DNA of 64,000 nt from Rivularia sp. MS3 (GCA_019192545.1 JAHCMI010000027.1:32519-96518); one strand, 5' to 3'. Shown: positions 37,183 to 46,726, numbered from the stretch's first letter. The notes: generated by a model from the letters alone, not told the origin. A program made the numbers and translations.

Positions 37183-37256
37183 CGGGTGCGGCAGGACTCG
37201 AACCTGCGACCGACTGCTTAGAAGGCAGTTGCTCTATCCAGCTGAGCTACGCACCC
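37183..37256 (-). tRNA. tRNA-Arg (anticodon UCU)
   Basis: Reverse strand: acceptor arm GGGTGCG pairs with CGCACCC, D arm GCTC AGCTGGATA GAGC, anticodon stem CTGCC with loop CTTCTAA giving anticodon TCT, variable GTCG, T arm GCAGG TTCGAGTCC TGC, discriminator G. CCA is not encoded. Reads AGA codons. Confidence 0.96.
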
Positions 37257-37519
37257 AAACAAATGTTGAACTTATTCAAAAGTTAGCTTATGTATTATAT
37301 CAGTGTTCTGAACAAAAGGCAATGGAATATTATGATGTTTTAGAGAACTCGGGATAAAATGTAATTTGATTAACTATAAAGTTACATGAAAATCCGGACA
37401 AAGGGGGTATTCAAAGGGTATATTGTGTTGTCGTAAGTAAAAGCGTCAATTATACCTAGACGGTTATTATATCTCCCATATATTAAAATTTGCCTCGGTG
37501 AGGAGTTATCTAAAATTTC

Positions 37520-38179
37520 ATGTTTATTTTAAAAAGGCAAGACGTTGAAATATCAAGTATCGTACACCCCAAGCGCGACCAACAGGTTCCGGTTCTGCAT
37601 TATCAAGGACAAACGTTTCGATTGATTAGCTTGTTTAAAGCTAGTGAGGAAGAAAAAGCTAGAGCTTTGTGGCGAGAATTGACGGATAACAGGGGTAAAG
37701 CCTGCGTATTGTTGGAAGAAGAACAACGCTTTAGTGTTTGGGGAAAAATTCGTTTAGATCAGTTTGACAGCGAAGCAAGCACTCAAGGTAATAATAAGAT
37801 TTTGACAGTTGCCAGTATCTTATTACTGCAAGCGGTGTATATGGATATTGAAGAATTTCTTGGTGCAAAGCAAGCGAGTTCATTTAAAAAAGAAATTTCT
37901 AAGATATTGAGCCAGTGGCAGTTTCCTGCTGCTTCTTCACCTAATGCCATTGACTATTTATTGAGTATAAATCCTTTAGAGCCGATTGAAATTCCCTTCT
38001 GGCAAGAAGATTATGTAACTGTATTCTTGGAAGATTTACATAGGTTGGGTAAAGCTTATTTTGGTAGTTCCGATTTTGCCCATCAAGTTATGGATACTTT
38101 GCAAGATATGTCTGCCCCTGAAAGAACTATATTTATGAATTGGCTCAAAGATTCTTCACTAAGTAAACTCTGGCATTAG
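37520..38179 (+). CDS. Cytoplasmic protein of unknown function
   Basis: 219 residues. No signal peptide or membrane segment; a mixed alpha/beta N-terminal part (to about 90, RFSVWGKIRLDQF) and a helical C-terminal part. I cannot assign a family. GAGGAG at 37499-37504 lies 15 bases before the ATG, too far for an ideal ribosome site. It is followed after 113 bp by a membrane-protein gene on the same strand. Confidence 0.75.
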   Translation: MFILKRQDVEISSIVHPKRDQQVPVLHYQGQTFRLISLFKASEEEKARALWRELTDNRGKACVLLEEEQRFSVWGKIRLDQFDSEASTQGNNKILTVASILLLQAVYMDIEEFLGAKQASSFKKEISKILSQWQFPAASSPNAIDYLLSINPLEPIEIPFWQEDYVTVFLEDLHRLGKAYFGSSDFAHQVMDTLQDMSAPERTIFMNWLKDSSLSKLWH

Positions 38180-38292
38180 CACATAAGAATTTTTATGCAG
38201 TTAAGATTGTGTAAGTTTGTAAGGTTGAATACATTCCTATTCAATCGGAGTTTATCTTGCGTACACAATCTATAAGCTCAAAATGAACGATT

Positions 38293-39207
38293 ATGCATAA
38301 AGATGGTAAATTGCCAATGACTAACATTTACAAGAAGTCCTCCGATTCAAAATCATGGTTAACAACTCAAAACATCATCCTTGCTAGTATTGCTTGGGGT
38401 GTTTTGGCACTACTATATTTTTTACTTTTTAGTGCTGAGGTTCCAGGTGCAGATGGTAAATTAGAACGTGCTAGTTGGTACATTACTGGAACAAATATTT
38501 TTGAAGGTTTAGCCTATCTGGGTGCGGGAGTTTTGTGTTTAAGAAATTGGCGCAGTCGCCAAATTGTCAGCGGAAGAAACGTTTGGCTGCTATTCGGTAT
38601 AGGTATGCTGTCTTATTGTTTGGGAGGGATAATTTTTGGCTATATAGAAATCATCTTAAAAAAAGACCCATCTCCTTCTGTTGCCGATATATTTTTTGTG
38701 GTGACTTATTTGTTTGTTGGCATCGGCATGATTTTAGCGGTAGCTTCCAGACGAATTAATTTAGAGGCTTGGCAGTGGATAATTGTATTAGCGATCGCGG
38801 CTTTCGGTAGTGCTTTGGCATGGCTAATTAGCCAGCAAGATCCTACGGCCCCGGCAGTCGCAGCCGAAGCAGTTCCTGCATGGAAAGAACAAGCCAGCAC
38901 GATTTTAAATTGGCTTTATGTAGTCAGCGACGTATTACTATTAATTATTGCTACGAGTCTGCTACTAGCTTTCTGGGGCGGACGGGCTTCTTTGCCTTGG
39001 CAAATGATTGCAGTTGCGACGTTTTCGCTCTACATTGCAGATATATGGGCTAAATGGGCTGAAAATAGAGTCGCTAATTACCAAAGTGGAGGCATATTAG
39101 AAGTAGGTTGGGTATTGAGTGGAGTTTTATTCGGTATGGGCGCAGCCTTAGAGTATGAAGCTTCATCAAAACGTTCGCGGAGAGAACGCGGACGTAAACG
39201 AACTTAA
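38293..39207 (+). CDS. Multi-pass membrane protein of unknown function
   Basis: 304 residues with about eight hydrophobic helices: near 30-47, 66-83, 97-117, 132-148, 158-174, 204-226, 233-250 and 266-282. A basic tail (SKRSRRERGRKRT) points to a cytoplasmic C-terminus. ATG 38293 is used; ATG 38317 (MTNIYKKS) is possible. No transport signature is visible. The next gene starts 30 bp later, so they are probably co-transcribed. Confidence 0.75.
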   Translation: MHKDGKLPMTNIYKKSSDSKSWLTTQNIILASIAWGVLALLYFLLFSAEVPGADGKLERASWYITGTNIFEGLAYLGAGVLCLRNWRSRQIVSGRNVWLLFGIGMLSYCLGGIIFGYIEIILKKDPSPSVADIFFVVTYLFVGIGMILAVASRRINLEAWQWIIVLAIAAFGSALAWLISQQDPTAPAVAAEAVPAWKEQASTILNWLYVVSDVLLLIIATSLLLAFWGGRASLPWQMIAVATFSLYIADIWAKWAENRVANYQSGGILEVGWVLSGVLFGMGAALEYEASSKRSRRERGRKRT

Positions 39208-39237
39208 AAACAACAAAGTTGGGGGTCTACATTTATC

Positions 39238-40326
39238 GTGAGAAAACTAACAGAATCTGACAAAAAAGAAATTCTCAAGTTGTATCGAGAAAGTGCTGAA
39301 ACTACTTCTACTTTGGCAGAGCGTTACGGTGTGAGTAATTCTACTATCAGCCGTTTGCTTAAAAGTACTTTGCCAGAAGATGAGTATGAATATTTGGTTT
39401 CTCTCAAGCGTGCTGCTAGAACCCCTGAAGGTAGGGCACAAGTTAGCTACGAGAATATTCCTTCATTTGAAGAAACGACCACCGAAAGCGAAGACAAGGA
39501 TAATCAATCATCCGAACCCGAAACCGAACCCGAAACCGAGCCTCTAGAAATATCCGTAGAGGAAATACACGAGCCGGAGGAAGACGACGAAGAGGAGGAA
39601 GAAAAAGAAGTTGTTGTTAAGCAACCCATACTCAGAAAGGTTACTAAGCCAACTGAAGCACCCAGAAGAGTAAAACGACGTTCTTCTGCACCAACTTCAA
39701 CACCTTCTCAAAAGCCTTTTCCAGTTGCGGAACAATTGGAATTGCTTGAAGAAAAGCGTAAGGAAGTTAAAGTTATTCCCGATCCTCCTCAACTCAAAAG
39801 TATTCCCAGTCCCATATTAGATAATGACCGTACAGAAGCTAGAGTCATAGCGGAAATGTTTGGCGAGGAAATCGATGATTCCGATGATTTGGAAGATTTA
39901 GATGATTTACTCGAAGACGATGATTATGATGATAACGAAGACGACGACGACGAAGACGACTTCGAGCCGCCCACACGTTTTGTTCCTAGAAGAAGAAGTA
40001 GCGAACCCTTAGTTCGAGTTCTACCTTTATCTGCTGCTCCTTTACCCAGAACCTGTTATATTGTTATCGATAGAGCCGCCGAACTCATCACTCGCCCGCT
40101 CAGAGAATTTGGTGACTTAGGAGAAATTCCTAGCTTAGAAAACCAAGAAACAACTTTGCCCGTTTTCGATAATCATCGAGTCGCAAAACGCTTTTCCTCA
40201 AAACGCGATCGCGTTATCAAAGTACCTGATAGCAAAGTGCTGCATAAAGCTCGTTATCAATTACAAGCCAAAGGTATCACTCGATTGTTGATTGATGGAC
40301 AAGTATATTCATTATCTTCGGTTTAA
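39238..40326 (+). CDS. HTH protein with long acidic region
   Basis: 362 residues from GTG 39238. Residues 1-45 form a transposase/resolvase-type helix-turn-helix (ILKLYRESAETTSTLAERYG then VSNSTISRLLKS). A disordered Glu/Pro-rich stretch (about 75-125) and a second very acidic run of Asp/Glu (about 210-245) flank basic segments (RRVKRRSS, VPRRRSS). A conserved-looking C-terminal domain (about 275-362) ends ARYQLQAKGITRLLIDGQVY. It could be a DNA-binding regulator whose acidic arm tunes binding. No family name. It follows the membrane gene by 30 bp. Confidence 0.75.
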   Translation: MRKLTESDKKEILKLYRESAETTSTLAERYGVSNSTISRLLKSTLPEDEYEYLVSLKRAARTPEGRAQVSYENIPSFEETTTESEDKDNQSSEPETEPETEPLEISVEEIHEPEEDDEEEEEKEVVVKQPILRKVTKPTEAPRRVKRRSSAPTSTPSQKPFPVAEQLELLEEKRKEVKVIPDPPQLKSIPSPILDNDRTEARVIAEMFGEEIDDSDDLEDLDDLLEDDDYDDNEDDDDEDDFEPPTRFVPRRRSSEPLVRVLPLSAAPLPRTCYIVIDRAAELITRPLREFGDLGEIPSLENQETTLPVFDNHRVAKRFSSKRDRVIKVPDSKVLHKARYQLQAKGITRLLIDGQVYSLSSV

Positions 40327-40445
40327 TTAACTGTCACTAGTTAGTAATTAGTAGCTAGTAGTTAGTAATTAGTAATTAATTTCGCTGTTATCGCTAACGA
40401 TGACAGATTATTTTGACTGGTGTCCATCTACTTTTTTCTAATTTC

Positions 40446-40769
40446 ATGGATAGCTTTACCGATTACGGTATCGTATTAGTGACAACTGGTTCTCAAAAAG
40501 AAGCAGAACAAATTGCTAATGTTTTAGTAGAGGCTAATTTGGCTGCATGTGTTAGTTTCAGACCTATAAGCTCAATTTACACTTGGCAAGGAAAAGTCCA
40601 TAACGAACAAGAATGGCAACTCTTTATTAAAACCGATTTAACCCGATTTCCAACTTTAGAAGCAAAAATACTCGAACTTCACTCTTACGAAGTACCCGAA
40701 ATTATTGCCATTCCGATTCTGAAAGGTCATCAACCTTACTTACAGTGGATTGCACAGCAAGTTAGTTAA
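40446..40769 (+). CDS. cutA: Divalent-cation tolerance protein CutA
   Basis: 107 residues from ATG 40446 (an upstream TTG at 40413 only adds unlikely residues). The CutA1 pattern is complete: IVLVTTGSQKEAEQIANVLV, LAACVSFRPISSIYTWQGKV (YxWxGK) and the C-terminal HSYEVPEIIAIPI. The protein forms very stable trimers; the link to copper tolerance comes from E. coli genetics and the biochemical role is still unclear. A good terminator hairpin follows at 40847. Confidence 0.95.
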   Translation: MDSFTDYGIVLVTTGSQKEAEQIANVLVEANLAACVSFRPISSIYTWQGKVHNEQEWQLFIKTDLTRFPTLEAKILELHSYEVPEIIAIPILKGHQPYLQWIAQQVS

Positions 40770-40846
40770 CAGTTAACAATTACTAGTAAGGTGTGTTGCT
40801 AGATGCGCGCAAGGCATCATATAAGAGCAATTGTTAATTTTTACCT

Positions 40847-40876
40847 AATCCCTCTGTTTGCAGCAGAGGGATTTTA
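40847..40876 (+). terminator. Rho-independent terminator after cutA
   Basis: AATCCCTCTG (40847-40856), 7-base loop, CAGAGGGATT (40864-40873), then TT and an AT-rich tail. Perfect 10-bp stem 78 bp past the cutA stop. Confidence 0.75.
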
Positions 40877-41341
40877 ATATTCCCCTCCCTTATTTTCTCT
40901 TTTTTATCATTTAGGAGTAGGATTTAGAGGTTCTATTTATTACCAAGACTTTTAATATAATCCCTATTATAATGAGATAATTACTTAGTTTTTGCTGCAA
41001 AGAGTATATTTTATTTCTGGTTTCATATAGATACGGCGATTTTTTTTATAAGTAACAGCATCATGCTATTATTCTTTAATATAAATGCTTTTTAATAATG
41101 GTAAGGCTTGTTTCCCGTAAAAATTTTGCTAATATTCCCATTATTCAAAAATACCTATTATTTCTTTATCATCTCATATTTTCACCATTCTCAAATTTTT
41201 TTTAATTTCTATAAAATTGCAAATTGAAACAGCTTTTTGAATTATTTTTTTATCATCTAGGATAAAACTTATGTTCAAACCTCTACCTCTAATTAACCTA
41301 AATTAAGAAATTATCTTCTTAAAACGAGGTGACATAAACTC

Positions 41342-41465
41342 AGGACTTAAGCAAAATTAAGGTAACTGCGTCATTACGAGCGACAGCGACGTATTTACCC
41401 AAAGGGTGAATGCTTCCCTACACTTAGTTTCGGTAGCAATGACAAATCTTCGTTGCGTAAGTCCT
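41342..41465. repeat. MITE with AGGACTTACGCA-type ends, copy B
   Basis: AGGACTTAAGCA and TGCGTAAGTCCT form inverted ends (11 of 12). The interior 'gcgtcattacgagcgacagcg' resembles 43755-43890. The surrounding 40877-41341 stretch is AT-rich and without a gene. The element stops 4 bp before the ADP-ribosylglycohydrolase stop codon. Confidence 0.8.
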
Positions 41466-41469
41466 AAAA

Positions 41470-42411
41470 CTAATTAAAAACTGCTGTATTAAAACGCTCG
41501 GCTAAATTGATAATGTCTTGTTTGCGAGCAATTTGCTCGATCCATTCTTTTGGGATGCTATCAACACCATAATAAATTCCTGCTAAACCCCCCGTTACAG
41601 CTGCTGTTGTGTCGGTGTCTCCACCCAAATTTACTGCTTTCAATACTGCTTCCGAGTAGGAAGAACTATTTAATAAACACCACAAAGATGCTTCAAGGGT
41701 ATGTATTACATAACCACCCGATTGAATATCGTCTAAAGATAATTCAGCAATCTCACCGCTAAATACTCTATTAAAATGGGTCATTTCACCAGCATATTCC
41801 GACGACGAATAAATTGTTTGTATTTTACTCAATCCTTTTTCATAAGCCTGTTGTGGTTTGTCCCCTGCCAATAAATACATTGCAATACTTACATAAATTC
41901 CACAAGCCATTTGCGATCTCAGATGAGCGTGAGTAATGCAAGACACTTGGTGTGTACGAGAAATTAATTCTGAAAAAGCTAATTTTTTATAACAGTAAGC
42001 CATAGGTAAAATTCTCATCAAAGAACCGTTACCGTTACTGTTTTCGCTTTTGCCTCCAGCTTGTAAAGGCGGGACACCTCGCTGAAAATCTGCAATTGCT
42101 AAAAACGTCGTATTACCAATGTCAAAAACTTCTCCGCTAGCAGTCCAATAACCTTCGTGATACCACCGGTAAAAAGAGTTAGCAATATCATCAAGCGAAA
42201 ACCCTTTGCAAAGACATTTTGCCAAGCAAAAGGTTAAAGAACTATCATCAGACCAAGTACCCGCAGGTACATCCCAGGTTCCATAGCCCAACATTGATAT
42301 TACCGGAGACTCAATTCTTTGAGTTCTACTTGTAAATTCTACTGGCACACCTAAAGCATCTCCAACACACAAACCTAGTAAACCCGATGCTGATTTTGAA
42401 GTCTTTATCAT
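41470..42411 (-). CDS. ADP-ribosylglycohydrolase family protein
   Basis: 313 residues. Metal-binding motifs of the DraG/ARH family are GTWSDDSS near residue 51-58 and GGDTDTTA near 264-271; GLCVGDALGVPVEF at the N-terminus is also typical. Family members remove ADP-ribose from proteins, nucleic acids or other acceptors with two Mg2+ ions. The acceptor here is unknown. DraG proper controls nitrogenase reductase in some bacteria, but this protein is in the general family and no nif gene is nearby. Confidence 0.9.
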   Translation of the reverse strand: MIKTSKSASGLLGLCVGDALGVPVEFTSRTQRIESPVISMLGYGTWDVPAGTWSDDSSLTFCLAKCLCKGFSLDDIANSFYRWYHEGYWTASGEVFDIGNTTFLAIADFQRGVPPLQAGGKSENSNGNGSLMRILPMAYCYKKLAFSELISRTHQVSCITHAHLRSQMACGIYVSIAMYLLAGDKPQQAYEKGLSKIQTIYSSSEYAGEMTHFNRVFSGEIAELSLDDIQSGGYVIHTLEASLWCLLNSSSYSEAVLKAVNLGGDTDTTAAVTGGLAGIYYGVDSIPKEWIEQIARKQDIINLAERFNTAVFN

Positions 42412-42659
42412 AAATTTATTTTATTAAAGATAATTGCATCTTTACTTGATAATAGCTTTAAAAATAACTGCAAATATATTAGGTAAAAATATCAGTTATC
42501 AATCAATAGTAGTATTAAAAAAAAATGAAGCATATTTTTTAATACTTTTAATTCAAACTCACGACAGATGTGTTTCAAATGTAAGACAAGTCATATTATT
42601 AACAAGTAAATAATTCATATTAATCATAATTACTTAAGAATATTTCCAGGAGAATCTAA

Positions 42660-43142
42660 GTGAATATATCTGTTTTGACAAAGGCTTTACCAGCAATTTT
42701 GGGATTAGCTTTAGTTGCACCTATCCATAAGGTAGCAGCCCAAACACCAAATGCGTTACCAGTGGCTGCACGACCTGCTAGAGGGGAAAGCAATTATGAT
42801 TTTCAAATGAGACTTGGCTATGCAGCATCTCAAAGAGAAGATTACGCTACAGCTTTAATTCGCTTTAGAAATGCTTTGTATATACGTCCAAACGACCGTA
42901 ATGCCACTATTGCCTACTACAATATGTTAGATATTTTAGATGGTAATAAACCAGAGAGTAAAGATACTCCGAAATCTGCTTACGACCGTTATATGCGGAT
43001 TGGTTATTCTGCAACAGATAATAAAGACTATCAAACCGCTTTAATCAATTTCCGTAGAGCTTTAAAAGCAAGACCAAATGATGCTTATGCAGCACAAGCA
43101 ATTCGTAATGTTAGTACATACATTCAACGAGGCAATCAATGA
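42660..43142 (+). CDS. Exported TPR-repeat protein
   Basis: 160 residues from GTG 42660, supported by AGGAG at 42648-42652. Signal peptide ending HKVAAQ (about 1-28). Two near-identical TPR-like units: YDFQMRLGYAASQREDYATA LIRFRNALYIRPND and YDRYMRIGYSATDNKDYQTA LINFRRALKARPND. The pairing suggests internal duplication. Probably a periplasmic scaffold for protein contacts; partner unknown. Confidence 0.85.
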   Translation: MNISVLTKALPAILGLALVAPIHKVAAQTPNALPVAARPARGESNYDFQMRLGYAASQREDYATALIRFRNALYIRPNDRNATIAYYNMLDILDGNKPESKDTPKSAYDRYMRIGYSATDNKDYQTALINFRRALKARPNDAYAAQAIRNVSTYIQRGNQ

Positions 43143-43322
43143 ATCATAAATTGTTAATAGGACGGAAAATACTTTTTCTTCCAATTAGCGATTTCATTCA
43201 AGATAATTATCTAATAAGTCAAACACAATTCAGGCAAGAGAACAGATAGTTCGATAAATTTGAACCTATGCTTCTAAGTGCAAATTCTGATGCTGATAGC
43301 TAAAAAAGTTAATAATATAACA

Positions 43323-43417
43323 ATACACGCCTGTGACTGTGGATGTGGTTTGTTCCACATTTGTCACTGTTGCTGATTGTTGGGAAGATGTAAGCACCCC
43401 ACTTCGGGGTGTTTTTT
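43323..43417 (+). ncRNA. Candidate small RNA with intrinsic terminator
   Basis: A -10-like TAATAT at 43313-43318 precedes about 95 bases with two hairpins: GTGAC...ATGTGG-tttgtt-CCACAT..GTCAC (43333-43367), and a strong terminator CACCCC-acttc-GGGGTG (43395-43411) followed by TTTTTT. No open frame of note lies between. It is 180 bp past the TPR gene, so it could also be that gene's long 3' end. I cannot match it to a named cyanobacterial sRNA. Confidence 0.45.
43395..43417 (+). terminator. Strong rho-independent terminator
   Basis: Stem CACCCC/GGGGTG with loop ACTTC followed by six T. It ends the candidate small RNA or the TPR transcript. Confidence 0.85.
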
Positions 43418-43506
43418 CTTATCTGTTTAAAATGGTTTTTGATAAAATAAATTATCTTCAGTAAGTTGTAAAAAAGAATAAATAAAAATGTTTTTTTTAT
43501 TGTAAA

Positions 43507-43570
43507 GTGTGTTAGATGCACGACAATTCATCTATTAATATGAAATTTTATCAACATCATCTAACGCACC
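43507..43570. repeat. MITE-like inverted repeat (GTGTGTTAGATG ends)
   Basis: GTGTGTTAGATG and CATCTAACGCAC are inverted with one mismatch; 64 bp. Related to the GGTGCGTTA family at 14793 and 15526. Confidence 0.65.
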
Positions 43571-43585
43571 ATAATGTTTACATAA

Positions 43586-43693
43586 TATAGCGGTTCTTAA
43601 TTTAGTGAGATACACAATTTCTGGTTTTAGGGAACAGGGAATAGGGAATAGGGAAAAATTTAGATGTACCTCAGTTATTCGAGAAAGGCTATA
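43586..43693. repeat. MITE-like repeat with internal minisatellite, copy B
   Basis: 108 bp, same ends and interior as 27607-27742 but with only two 'gggaata' units. Confidence 0.8.
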
Positions 43694-43754
43694 AAGCATT
43701 AATCACTTCCCATGTTAGTTAAACTAAGCAGATATTTGATTAGGAATAGCCGCA

Positions 43755-43890
43755 AAAGTAACGTAATTACGTCCGGGCTGAGGGACAGCGACGTAATCTC
43801 CTAGATGTTAGGATTATCCGCACCCTGCGAGTGAATACTTCCCTACACGTAGTGACCGTCGCAATGACGATTTGAGCTTGCGTGAGTCGA
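43755..43890. repeat. Dispersed repeat related to the AGGACTTACGCA MITE
   Basis: Contains 'gacagcgacgtaatct', 'gagtgaatacttccctacac' and 'gtcgcaatgacgatttgagc', matching the interior of 41342-41465. The rest of 43694-44233 has no gene I can support. Confidence 0.5.
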
Positions 43891-44233
43891 ATAATTGTAA
43901 CCACGTTAGGGACTTGACAGCCACGATCGAGCCGACAATGCTGCCCGAATCGAACGACTGGCAACTTCTTGCACAATTCCCGCAAGCAATGCCTGTGATG
44001 CGATTGAAACACTTTTGCAAAAGCAGCCAGTAAGGCTATATAGTACTACGTACTTAATTAGGACATTAATAAAAGTTCAAACCTATAACTCATAAACATG
44101 CAGAACTTTGAGCTTTAACCTTAACCTTCGTATAGCGCTATAACTATTTTTAATCGTAAGTTAATCAGAGGGCAGCTTGCCCGGTAAAATAAATCTATCG
44201 ATCAAAAAATGAACTATTAGGCAGTCAACCGTT

Positions 44234-44755
44234 ATGTTCTCAACAGATGATTTTGCACGCTACACTCAATGGTCGGGTATTGCCACATTGATATTTGCTT
44301 TGATTACAGTAGTGAGCTTCATCTTCAAATGGGGTATCCGGTTTCGTTTAGCAGGTGCCACAGGATTTATGTTAGTGGTAACGGGTGGTTTATTTCCTCT
44401 CTCCCTCACCCCTTTAACTAGAACCGTGATTCCGGGAGCAGTTCGCTATAAACTAGTTTTTGACAATGGCTCGTCAAAAGCTGTGATTGCTACTCCACCT
44501 CAAATTACTTCCTCTGAATTGGATGCAACCCTCAAGCAAGCCGCTAGCGATTTATTTTCTTATGGTAGATTGGGCACGCCTCAAGATAATCAGTTAACTA
44601 TCCGCGCTCGCACGATACTACATCCAGAACCAGGAATTTCCGTGCCGCTTTACTTAGGACAAATTAAGCGTTCTCTTTCCAGTCGCGATGATAACGGCAT
44701 GGAGATTGATATTTACGAAGATAACTTAGCAAAGCTACAGACTAATAAGAGTTAG
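44234..44755 (+). CDS. ycf51: Ycf51 family membrane protein
   Basis: 173 residues. Opens MFSTDDFARYTQWSGIATLI with two transmembrane helices (about 15-34 and 39-58, the second containing GFMLVVTGGLFPLSL) and a hydrophilic C-terminal domain, the layout of the Ycf51 family shared by cyanobacteria and some algal plastids. Function unknown. Single gene. Confidence 0.85.
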   Translation: MFSTDDFARYTQWSGIATLIFALITVVSFIFKWGIRFRLAGATGFMLVVTGGLFPLSLTPLTRTVIPGAVRYKLVFDNGSSKAVIATPPQITSSELDATLKQAASDLFSYGRLGTPQDNQLTIRARTILHPEPGISVPLYLGQIKRSLSSRDDNGMEIDIYEDNLAKLQTNKS

Positions 44756-44812
44756 GAGTTAGGGGTTATAAATTAGGAGTTGTAAAATTAAACTGTTGGC
44801 TGTTAACTGATT

Positions 44813-45166
44813 TCAGCGGCGAATTTGGTTTAGAGCATTCCAAGTATCATCGCTAATGATTCCCGTCACTCGTAATTTAGAGCGACGTTGAAAGCTTTGT
44901 ACCGCTGCTTCCATAATCCAACCGAAATCACCGTCTACATATCCTATGTAATCAGAAGTTGTTTTAAGAATACGCTGTGCTTTCATTACAACTTCTCCTT
45001 TACTGCCTTTTTTTAACTCTGGCATCGCTGGAGGTTCGTTTTTATGAACTTGCTCTGGTAAGTTATCCTTAATCATGTCTTCTTCCATAGAAAATACTCT
45101 TTTATGGAAATTCTTAACTTTCCCATTGTTCGCGGGTTGTTGATATCTATTATCTAATGGCTGCAT
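44813..45166 (-). CDS. Peptidoglycan-binding-domain protein
   Basis: 117 residues, no obvious signal peptide. The last 65 residues form a PG_binding_1 three-helix domain: LKKGSKGEVVMKAQRILK, GYVDGDFGWIMEAAVQSFQR, and VTGIISDDTWNALNQI. The N-terminal 50 residues are polar. Lack of an export signal is odd for a wall binder; the start may be misjudged (MEEDMIKDN at residue 27 is an alternative) or the domain may have another ligand. Confidence 0.75.
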   Translation of the reverse strand: MQPLDNRYQQPANNGKVKNFHKRVFSMEEDMIKDNLPEQVHKNEPPAMPELKKGSKGEVVMKAQRILKTTSDYIGYVDGDFGWIMEAAVQSFQRRSKLRVTGIISDDTWNALNQIRR

Positions 45167-45517
45167 ATAGTTTCCCCAATAATTAAAGTGCTTTACTGGT
45201 CTTTGTATTTATATCGTTCAAATTCAGCAAAATTACCCTAAATGTTCAAAAATGTTTACACTGAAATAGAACTTGTAGCTGCTAATACTTGTGAATATAC
45301 TATCTCTATGTTAGCGGATTAAAGCTAATTAATTTATCATCTAAGTGTTTATTCGCTGACAATAGTGCTAAAGATAGATTTTTCACGATATAAAATGCAA
45401 CCTCGGAAAACAATTTTATAGATAATTTTTAACATTGTGTAAAAAAGTACATTTATAGTTTTTTGCTGACAAAAATTTTTAGCTAAAGTATCGGTAAATG
45501 TTATTTTATTAAGATAT
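45167..45517. other. AT-rich intergenic region
   Basis: Divergent promoter region between the peptidoglycan-binding protein and the dehydrogenase; no gene, repeat or structured motif that I can name. Confidence 0.4.
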
Positions 45518-46726
45518 ATGTTGCATCAATCTAAGAAGACTTTGACATCTCAAACATCTAATTCCGTGTTAACTCTTGCAGTAGCTCCAGCAAAGGTAAT
45601 TCGTGGTTACCGAATCAGCGAACAAGCTGTTTCATCTATCTCTCGTTTGGGGAATCGTCCGTTGATTGTTGGCGGAGATCGCACTTTGGTAGTTGCTCAA
45701 GATTACGTAAAGTCGCTGGAATCTCAAGAGTTAGATTTTATCCAAGCTTCTTACAGTCCTGATTGCAGTGAAAGTAGTTTGGAGATTTTACGAAATAAAG
45801 CCCAAGCCCATGCATCTGATGTAATTATTGGTGTTGGTGGTGGAAAAGCTTTAGATACGGCGAAGTTGCTAGCTTACCAGCTAGAAATACCAGTAGTTAC
45901 AATTCCCACTTCGGCGGCGACTTGTGCGGCTTGGACTGCTCTTTCTAACGTTTATTCTAACGAAGGAGCGTTTTTATATGATGTAGCTTTGGATAACTGC
46001 CCCGATTTACTGATATTAGACTACGATTTGATTCAAACCGCACCGCAAAGCACTTTAGTTGCCGGAATTGGTGATGCGATCGCGAAATGGTACGAGGCAT
46101 CAGTAAGCAGCGGACATTCGGAACAAACTTTAATCATTGCAGCAGTTCAACAAGCGCGAGTATTGCGCGATATTTTATTGCAAAAATCGGTAACTGCTGT
46201 GCAATCTCCTGGAAGTGAGGCTTGGTGCGAAGTTGTTGATGCCACGGTGTTGCTTGCTGGCGTTATTGGTGGGATTGGTGGGGCGCAATGTCGTACTGTT
46301 GCCGCTCATGCAGTACACAATGGTTTAACTCATGTTTGCGGGCGCGGTAGCATTCATGGAGAAAAAGTTGCTTACGGTATATTAGTGCAGTTGCGTTTAG
46401 AAGAAATGCTACAGGGAAACCAATTAGCTGCGGCTGCAAGACAACAACTGCTCAAATTTTATGAGGAAATTGGATTACCTCGAAAGCTCGATGATTTAGG
46501 TTTGGGAAATATAACTCTTAAGCAGTTGCAAAAAGCGGCAGAATTCGCTTTAGGACCGAACTCAGATATTCACAGATTACCTTTTAAAGTTGCTTTAGAA
46601 CAATTAATGGCAGCAATGGTTTCAACGACAGCACCAGTAGAAGCAAGTGGAATTTCACATAGTTTAAATTCCCGAAGCAATCAAACCAAAAAATTTTCTA
46701 GCTCGAAAAGCAACAAGAAAATATAA
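45518..46726 (+). CDS. Iron-containing alcohol dehydrogenase / glycerol dehydrogenase family
   Basis: 402 residues. Dinucleotide site VIIGVGGGKALDTAKLLAY, then TIPTSAATCAAWTALS. Metal ligands: Asp in GIGDAIAKWYE, His in AHAVHNGL and His in IHGEKVAYG. The pattern is that of the GldA branch of the Fe-ADH superfamily: NAD-linked oxidation of a polyol or reduction of a carbonyl. A Ser/Lys/Asn-rich C-terminal tail (about 380-402) is unusual. Substrate not readable. Confidence 0.88.
   Translation: MLHQSKKTLTSQTSNSVLTLAVAPAKVIRGYRISEQAVSSISRLGNRPLIVGGDRTLVVAQDYVKSLESQELDFIQASYSPDCSESSLEILRNKAQAHASDVIIGVGGGKALDTAKLLAYQLEIPVVTIPTSAATCAAWTALSNVYSNEGAFLYDVALDNCPDLLILDYDLIQTAPQSTLVAGIGDAIAKWYEASVSSGHSEQTLIIAAVQQARVLRDILLQKSVTAVQSPGSEAWCEVVDATVLLAGVIGGIGGAQCRTVAAHAVHNGLTHVCGRGSIHGEKVAYGILVQLRLEEMLQGNQLAAAARQQLLKFYEEIGLPRKLDDLGLGNITLKQLQKAAEFALGPNSDIHRLPFKVALEQLMAAMVSTTAPVEASGISHSLNSRSNQTKKFSSSKSNKKI

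Noticed and set aside
43309..43521. 70-codon minus-strand frame
   Set aside because: It covers the candidate sRNA hairpins and terminator in antisense; composition is repeat-like.
43767..44020. Minus-strand frames of 68-81 codons
   Set aside because: They lie on a MITE-related repeat. A stretch near 43920-44035 could be an old gene remnant in a third frame, but I cannot name a family.
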